A stretch of DNA of 18,730 nucleotides from an uncultured Prevotella sp. GTDB lineage: Bacteria > Bacteroidota > Bacteroidia > Bacteroidales > Bacteroidaceae. Below the pieces are notes generated by a model. It saw nothing but the letters and a program-made list of their open reading frames with translations. It was not told the DNA's origin and ran no database searches. The stretch lies in NCBI GenBank assembly GCA_900547005.1, contig URER01000047.1, positions 1-18,730 on the forward strand, given 5' to 3'. The first letter of the stretch is position 1. Each line of letters opens with the position of its first letter. Made by a program: the position numbers and the translations under genes. This document shows, piece by piece, positions 14,918 through 18,730 of this stretch.

Positions 14918-16285
14918 TTATTCGCTCATCATCTTGTTGAAGTCATCAAGGCTCACAGTTTTCTTGTTGAGCTTAACGACATTCTTCAATGCTTCGGTCA
15001 GCTTGCGGTCGATAGCGCGCTCTACGAGATTGTCCACAGTCTCACGCTTTTTCATCATCTCAGAAGCATAGTTCTCGAGATATTCGTCAGGTACATTGTT
15101 CATGCCGTACTGCGCGAACTGTGCGCGTGCCATTTCCTTAGCTGCGTTCTTCACGTCGGCGTCTTCCACCTTAACACCCTGAGCCTCTGCAATCTGCTCA
15201 CGAATAAGGTGCCACTTCAGTTCTTTGATGCTTGCGTCGAAGTTCTTCTCCACGAAGTCTGCGCCACGATCCTTATTGTTCTCCAACATGATGCGCTTCA
15301 AAGTAGCCTCCGGGAATGTGAGTTCACCCACCTTCTCCTCTGCATATTTGCGTACATCCAGCAAGAACTTGTAGTCGCTGTCGTTCACGAGCTGCTTGCT
15401 CACACCCTCTGCGATGGCTGCGCGGAAAGCCTTCTCGTCCTTGATGCCTGCCTCTTTGCCGTAAACGCTCTCGAAGAGTTCCTCATTAACCTCAGCCTTA
15501 ACGAAGCGTGAGATTTCCGTAATCTGATAGCTGAAATCACCTGAGTGCTCTGCAATCTGGTCTTTCTCTATCTTCAAGAGTGATGTCATCTCCGCATCGT
15601 TCTCAGGATAAGCCTTGCGGGGATTGAAAGTAATGATGTCGCCGAGCTTTGCACCCTCGAAGAGTTTCTGCTGGTCTTCCACCTTAATATATTGTGGCAT
15701 CATCACCGCTCCCTCTACGGTTACACCGCCTTCGAGTGTGTTTCCGTCAGCGTCGAGCTCGCGGAGGTCGCCCTTCAGCATATCGCGCTGCTCTGCGTCA
15801 TAGCTATCTACGGTCTCGTGGTGGCCTGCACGGCTTGCGAACATATCCACCTGCTGGTCGATGAGCTTGTCGTCAACCTCGATTTCGTAGTAGTCAACAG
15901 TATCTTTATCTGTCAGCTCAGCCTTGAACTCGGGAGCCACAGCAATGTCAAACTTGAACACGTAAGGTGCTTCACCGTTTTCTATATCCACCGGTTCCTG
16001 TGCCTCGTTAGGCATAGGCTGTCCGAGCATCTGAATCTTATTGTCTACGATGTATTTCTGGAGGTTTTCGCCGATGACTTTGTTGATTGCATCCATCTTC
16101 ACAGATGCACCAATCTGGCGTTTAATCATTCCCATCGGAGCCTGTCCCGGACGGAATCCCGGAATGTTTGCCTTCTTGCGATAATTCTTGAGTGTCTTCT
16201 CTACTTCTTCTTTGTAATCTGCCTCTTCAACAGTCAGAGTCATCAGACCGTTGATTTTGTCGGGATTTTCAAATGAAATATTCAT
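14918..16285 (-). CDS. tig: Trigger factor, ribosome-associated chaperone
   Basis: Trigger factor binds the ribosome exit tunnel and shelters nascent chains. The 455-residue product has the N-terminal ribosome-binding domain with GFRPGQAP (43-50), the family GFRxGxxP signature. A middle region of about 150-245 sits where the FKBP-like isomerase domain should be, but it lacks the usual FKBP signature residues as far as I can see, so isomerase activity is doubtful. The C-terminal two-thirds is helical and charged (for example RKYAEEKVGELTFPEATLKR and the final VVKLNKKTVSLDDF), forming the substrate cradle. It begins the tig-clpP-clpX cluster common in bacteria and has its own upstream promoter element. 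Confidence 0.96.
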   Translation of the reverse strand: MNISFENPDKINGLMTLTVEEADYKEEVEKTLKNYRKKANIPGFRPGQAPMGMIKRQIGASVKMDAINKVIGENLQKYIVDNKIQMLGQPMPNEAQEPVDIENGEAPYVFKFDIAVAPEFKAELTDKDTVDYYEIEVDDKLIDQQVDMFASRAGHHETVDSYDAEQRDMLKGDLRELDADGNTLEGGVTVEGAVMMPQYIKVEDQQKLFEGAKLGDIITFNPRKAYPENDAEMTSLLKIEKDQIAEHSGDFSYQITEISRFVKAEVNEELFESVYGKEAGIKDEKAFRAAIAEGVSKQLVNDSDYKFLLDVRKYAEEKVGELTFPEATLKRIMLENNKDRGADFVEKNFDASIKELKWHLIREQIAEAQGVKVEDADVKNAAKEMARAQFAQYGMNNVPDEYLENYASEMMKKRETVDNLVERAIDRKLTEALKNVVKLNKKTVSLDDFNKMMSE

Positions 16286-16362
16286 CTCTGAAATTTTATT
16301 ATGTTATTATTCTATTTATTCTAATATATAATGTGTATTACGACATTTATCCAAAATAGGCT

Positions 16363-16371
16363 GCAAAAGTA
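16363..16371 (-). promoter_or_regulatory. Probable tig promoter -7 element
   Basis: The minus strand reads TACTTTTGC, an exact TAnnTTTGC match, about 78 bases upstream of the tig ATG. The -33 region is weak (TTAG-like). The leader between it and tig is very AT-rich with no obvious hairpin. Confidence 0.5.
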
Positions 16372-16497
16372 CTCATATTTTGCGTAATCACCTAATATAT
16401 AAGCAGAAAATTAGTTTTTTTAACCGATAACACTTTATAAATTATACAGCTACAGCTATCTTCAATTCTCTATCTACGAAAAACTCTCCCAAGTCTC

Positions 16498-16657
16498 AAA
16501 TCTCAGTCTCAGTTTGAAAAAATGCCACAACCATCATCGGAGCCGCCCTTCCGATTATACCGTAACTATCTAATAATCAGATATATAAATATAATATTAT
16601 ATATATTAAATGATATGGACATGATAAAAAACAACTGAGACTCTGAGACTGAGATTT
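16498..16657. repeat. Inverted repeat flanking an AT-rich core
   Basis: AAATCTCAGTCTCAG (16498-16512) and CTGAGACTGAGATTT (16643-16657) are exact 15-base inverse complements about 130 bases apart. The right arm is preceded by a second partial copy (CTGAGACT, 16635-16642). The core contains a run of alternating A/T with the palindrome ATAATATTAT (16591-16600). This is the general shape of a small non-autonomous repeat element, but no target duplication was identified. Confidence 0.55.
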
Positions 16658-16945
16658 AATAATCGTTAAAAAAGCATCAGACAATAATCTAAAACCCTAT
16701 GTATCAACATTTTCCTCTACATGGCGACATCTTGGCGGCACGGCATTTTCTGTATTACAGTCTCATTTTACCCCCGACGAAACTTTAAAAAAGAGTGGAA
16801 AATTGGGGACGAAAAGAGGTAAAAAACAATATTCCCCTCAAAAATCTCCAAATTACGGAAACCTCAAGACTGCATAATTGTCACGAATAACGCATTTACA
16901 CGTGCCAAGCAATATGTTTAGACGCGAAAAGTACTCGTTTATGAG

Positions 16946-17788
16946 CTAAAAAGTATTCTCCTGCGCCCCACGCGCACGGCGTTCCTCATCAAGGAGCTGG
17001 AAATCCTTCTTGCGCAGCACGAACGAGTTGGAGAGGTATTTCTCACGCACAATCTTGTTCTCCGCAAGTTCCTCGGGCTTGCCCTGAAAGAGTATCTTAC
17101 CCTCGAAAAGCAGGTATGCGCGGTCGGTGATGGTGAGTGTCTCCTGCACGTTGTGGTCGGTGATGAGGATGCCGATGTTGCGGTCTTTCAGTTTCCATAC
17201 GATGTGCTGGATGTCCTCAACGGCAATAGGGTCGACTCCGGCAAAGGGTTCGTCGAGCATGATGAACTTCGGGTTGATGGCGAGGCAGCGCGCTATCTCG
17301 GTGCGTCGGCGCTCTCCTCCCGACAGGCGGTCGCCGGTATTCTTGCGCACTTTGCCCAAACGGAACTCGGCTATCAGGCTCTCCAACTTCTCCAACTGTT
17401 CCTTGCGCGAGAGCTTTGTCATCTCAAGCACAGACAGGATGTTGTCCTCTACGGTCATCTTGCGGAACACGCTCGCCTCCTGAGCGAGGTATCCGATGCC
17501 CACACGGGCGCGCTTATATACGGGATAGGTGGTAATGTCCTCGTCGTTCAGATACACATGGCCGCCATTCGGCACGATGAGTCCGGTCGTCATATAGAAC
17601 GATGTGGTCTTGCCGGCACCGTTCGGGCCGAGCAGTCCCACTATCTCACCCTGTCTCACATTGATACTGACGCCGTTCACAACGGTGCGTTTGCCGTAGC
17701 GCTTCACGAGATTTTCCGTGCGCAACACCATCGAATCCTCGCTCCAAATGGGTTGCTGCACAGGTATGTTGCTGTCTGTTTCTGCCAT
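16946..17788 (-). CDS. lptB: LPS export ABC transporter ATP-binding protein LptB
   Basis: LptB is the cytoplasmic ATPase that powers lipopolysaccharide extraction with LptF and LptG. I chose the ATG at 17788 (MAETDSN), giving 280 residues, because a -7 promoter element lies between it and the upstream in-frame ATG at 17851. The ABC motifs are complete: Walker A GPNGAGKT (54-61), Q-loop Gln103 in YLAQEASVFRKMTVEDN, signature LSGGE (155-159), Walker B FIMLDE (175-180) and switch His212 in ITDHNV. The YLAQEASVFRKLT-like stretch and FAGVDP are characteristic of LptB. About 20 extra N-terminal residues precede the core. It is divergent from the MlaE gene. Confidence 0.95.
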   Translation of the reverse strand: MAETDSNIPVQQPIWSEDSMVLRTENLVKRYGKRTVVNGVSINVRQGEIVGLLGPNGAGKTTSFYMTTGLIVPNGGHVYLNDEDITTYPVYKRARVGIGYLAQEASVFRKMTVEDNILSVLEMTKLSRKEQLEKLESLIAEFRLGKVRKNTGDRLSGGERRRTEIARCLAINPKFIMLDEPFAGVDPIAVEDIQHIVWKLKDRNIGILITDHNVQETLTITDRAYLLFEGKILFQGKPEELAENKIVREKYLSNSFVLRKKDFQLLDEERRARGAQENTF

Positions 17789-17807
17789 TATAGTATTCCT
17801 TTTGCGT

Positions 17808-17816
17808 GCAAAAATA
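17808..17816 (-). promoter_or_regulatory. Probable lptB promoter -7 element
   Basis: The minus strand reads TATTTTTGC, an exact TAnnTTTGC match, 19 bases upstream of the chosen lptB ATG. AAAAGGAA between them may serve as the ribosome site. The -33 region is only GTTTA-like. Confidence 0.5.
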
Positions 17817-17866
17817 AGAAAATAATGCCTAATAAACCGTGTTTTATCCAAAAACTATTGTCGTTA

Positions 17867-17899
17867 TTGCAGTTTTTATGGGATTTTCGCTACTTTTGC
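17867..17899 (+). promoter_or_regulatory. Probable mlaE promoter
   Basis: TACTTTTGC (17891-17899) is an exact TAnnTTTGC -7 element, with TTG (17867-17869) 21 bases upstream as the -33 element. It is the best-matched promoter in the window. It sits about 75 bases from the lptB -7 element, facing the other way. Confidence 0.6.
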
Positions 17900-17937
17900 A
17901 TGGTATTAAGCATATAACAATAAAAGGTCAAACAGGA

Positions 17938-18684
17938 ATGATAATACATAATTGGCTTGTTACGTTCGGCAAGTATCTGCTTCTCATGGGGCGTTCGTTC
18001 TCCCGTCCCGAGCGTTTCCGTATGTTCTGGAAGCGTTACGTCACGGAGATGGCCCAGCTTGGCATCAACTCCATCGGCATTGTCCTGCTCATCTCGTTTT
18101 TCATCGGTGCGGTCATCTGCATACAGATGAAGCTGAACATCCAAAGTCCGTGGATGCCGCGTTGGGTGTCGGGTTACACCACGCGCGAGATTCTTTTGCT
18201 TGAGTTCTCAAGCTCCATCATGTGTCTTATCCTTGCAGGAAAGGTAGGTTCGAACATTGCATCGGAGCTTGGCACGATGCGTGTTACACAACAGATAGAC
18301 GCTCTTGAGATTATGGGTGTGAACTCGGCGGCTTATCTCATACTGCCGAAGGTACTGGGATTCATCACCATCATGCCGTTTCTTGTAATATTCTCGTCGG
18401 CCACCGGTATCTTGGGTGCGTACGCCACGGCTTATATCGGGCAGGTGCTGACGCCGGAGGATCTCACCGCGGGTTTGCAGCACTCGTTCAATCCGTGGTT
18501 TATGTGGATGAGTATCATCAAGAGTCTGTTCTTTGCCTACATCATCTCGAGTGTCTCGTCCTATTTCGGCTATTCCGTCGAGGGCGGATCTGTCGAGGTG
18601 GGCAAGGCATCGACGGCGGCAGTTGTAAACTCCAGCGTGCTGATACTGTTCTCGGATGTGTTTCTCACGCAGTTGCTATCGTAA
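17938..18684 (+). CDS. mlaE: MlaE-family ABC transporter permease
   Basis: MlaE permeases sit in the inner membrane and move phospholipids between the inner and outer membranes with an MlaF ATPase and MlaD-like proteins. The 248-residue product has about five hydrophobic segments and the family signature around SELGTMRVTQQIDALEIMGVNS and VEGGSVEVGKAST. I chose the ATG at 17938 (MIIHNWL) because the longer frame from 17839 would include the promoter element at 17867-17899. AAAAGG lies 10 bases upstream. In Bacteroidetes the partner ATPase gene usually follows; here the window ends 46 bases after the stop, so this could not be checked. Confidence 0.93.
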   Translation: MIIHNWLVTFGKYLLLMGRSFSRPERFRMFWKRYVTEMAQLGINSIGIVLLISFFIGAVICIQMKLNIQSPWMPRWVSGYTTREILLLEFSSSIMCLILAGKVGSNIASELGTMRVTQQIDALEIMGVNSAAYLILPKVLGFITIMPFLVIFSSATGILGAYATAYIGQVLTPEDLTAGLQHSFNPWFMWMSIIKSLFFAYIISSVSSYFGYSVEGGSVEVGKASTAAVVNSSVLILFSDVFLTQLLS

Positions 18685-18730
18685 TTTAGGAGACAGGAGA
18701 CTGGAGGTCAGACAATACCTCTTTAGGAGA
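18685..18730. repeat. Short repeated motif at the window edge
   Basis: TTTAGGAGA occurs at 18685-18693 and again at 18722-18730, the last base of the window. GGAGACAGGAGAC lies just after the first copy. It may be the start of a tandem repeat cut by the window end. Confidence 0.25.

Larger units (their letters stand above)
16286..16945. other. 660-bp intergenic region between lptB and tig
   Basis: No gene is supported. It holds the tig -7 element (16363-16371), an inverted repeat around an AT-rich core (16498-16657), and a mixed-composition stretch (about 16740-16945) with no open frame of note. I see no poly-T hairpin right after the lptB stop. Confidence 0.6.

Noticed and set aside
17839..17937. 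Longer MlaE start with an extra hydrophobic N-terminus
   Set aside because: The stretch contains the promoter element at 17867-17899, and MlaE proteins usually have about 245 residues, which fits the start at 17938.

Overview
The window looks like a chromosomal segment of a Bacteroidales bacterium, most likely Prevotellaceae. I infer this from the protein families (a long OstA/LptA-like protein next to two parvulin isomerases and MutL; a RecQ with a long acidic tail; a Bacteroidetes-type trigger factor) and from several exact matches to the Bacteroidetes -7 promoter element TAnnTTTG upstream of genes. All genes except the last lie on the minus strand. No rRNA, tRNA, insertion sequence or CRISPR array was seen.

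Reading in the direction of transcription (right to left): lptB (17788-16946) is divergent from an MlaE-type permease gene (17938-18684, plus strand). An AT-rich gap of about 660 bp with an inverted repeat follows, then tig, clpP, clpX and recQ, a proteostasis cluster ending in a DNA helicase. A terminator-like hairpin with a promoter-like element in its loop separates tig from clpP. clpP and clpX overlap by one base. A secreted family-1 pectate lyase gene comes next and ends in a strong hairpin. After a 464-bp gap come guaB and then ppiC-surA-lptA-like-mutL. In that last group two junctions are 4-base ATGA overlaps, which ties outer-membrane biogenesis to mismatch repair.

Functionally, trigger factor and ClpXP handle nascent and damaged proteins. 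The two parvulins and the OstA-like protein serve outer-membrane protein and LPS assembly together with LptB, while MlaE belongs to phospholipid transport. GuaB makes XMP for GTP synthesis. The pectate lyase is the one clearly accessory gene and suggests use of plant pectin.

The most unusual non-coding signal is a pair of tandem arrays of 22-base units at 159-291 and 8724-8856. They share the same order of variant units, including one 23-base variant, so they look like copies of one block. Each sits between the end of one minus-strand gene and a promoter-like element about 150-170 bp further on. Protein-level oddities are a MutL lacking recognisable endonuclease motifs and a ClpP with Asn where the catalytic Asp is expected.
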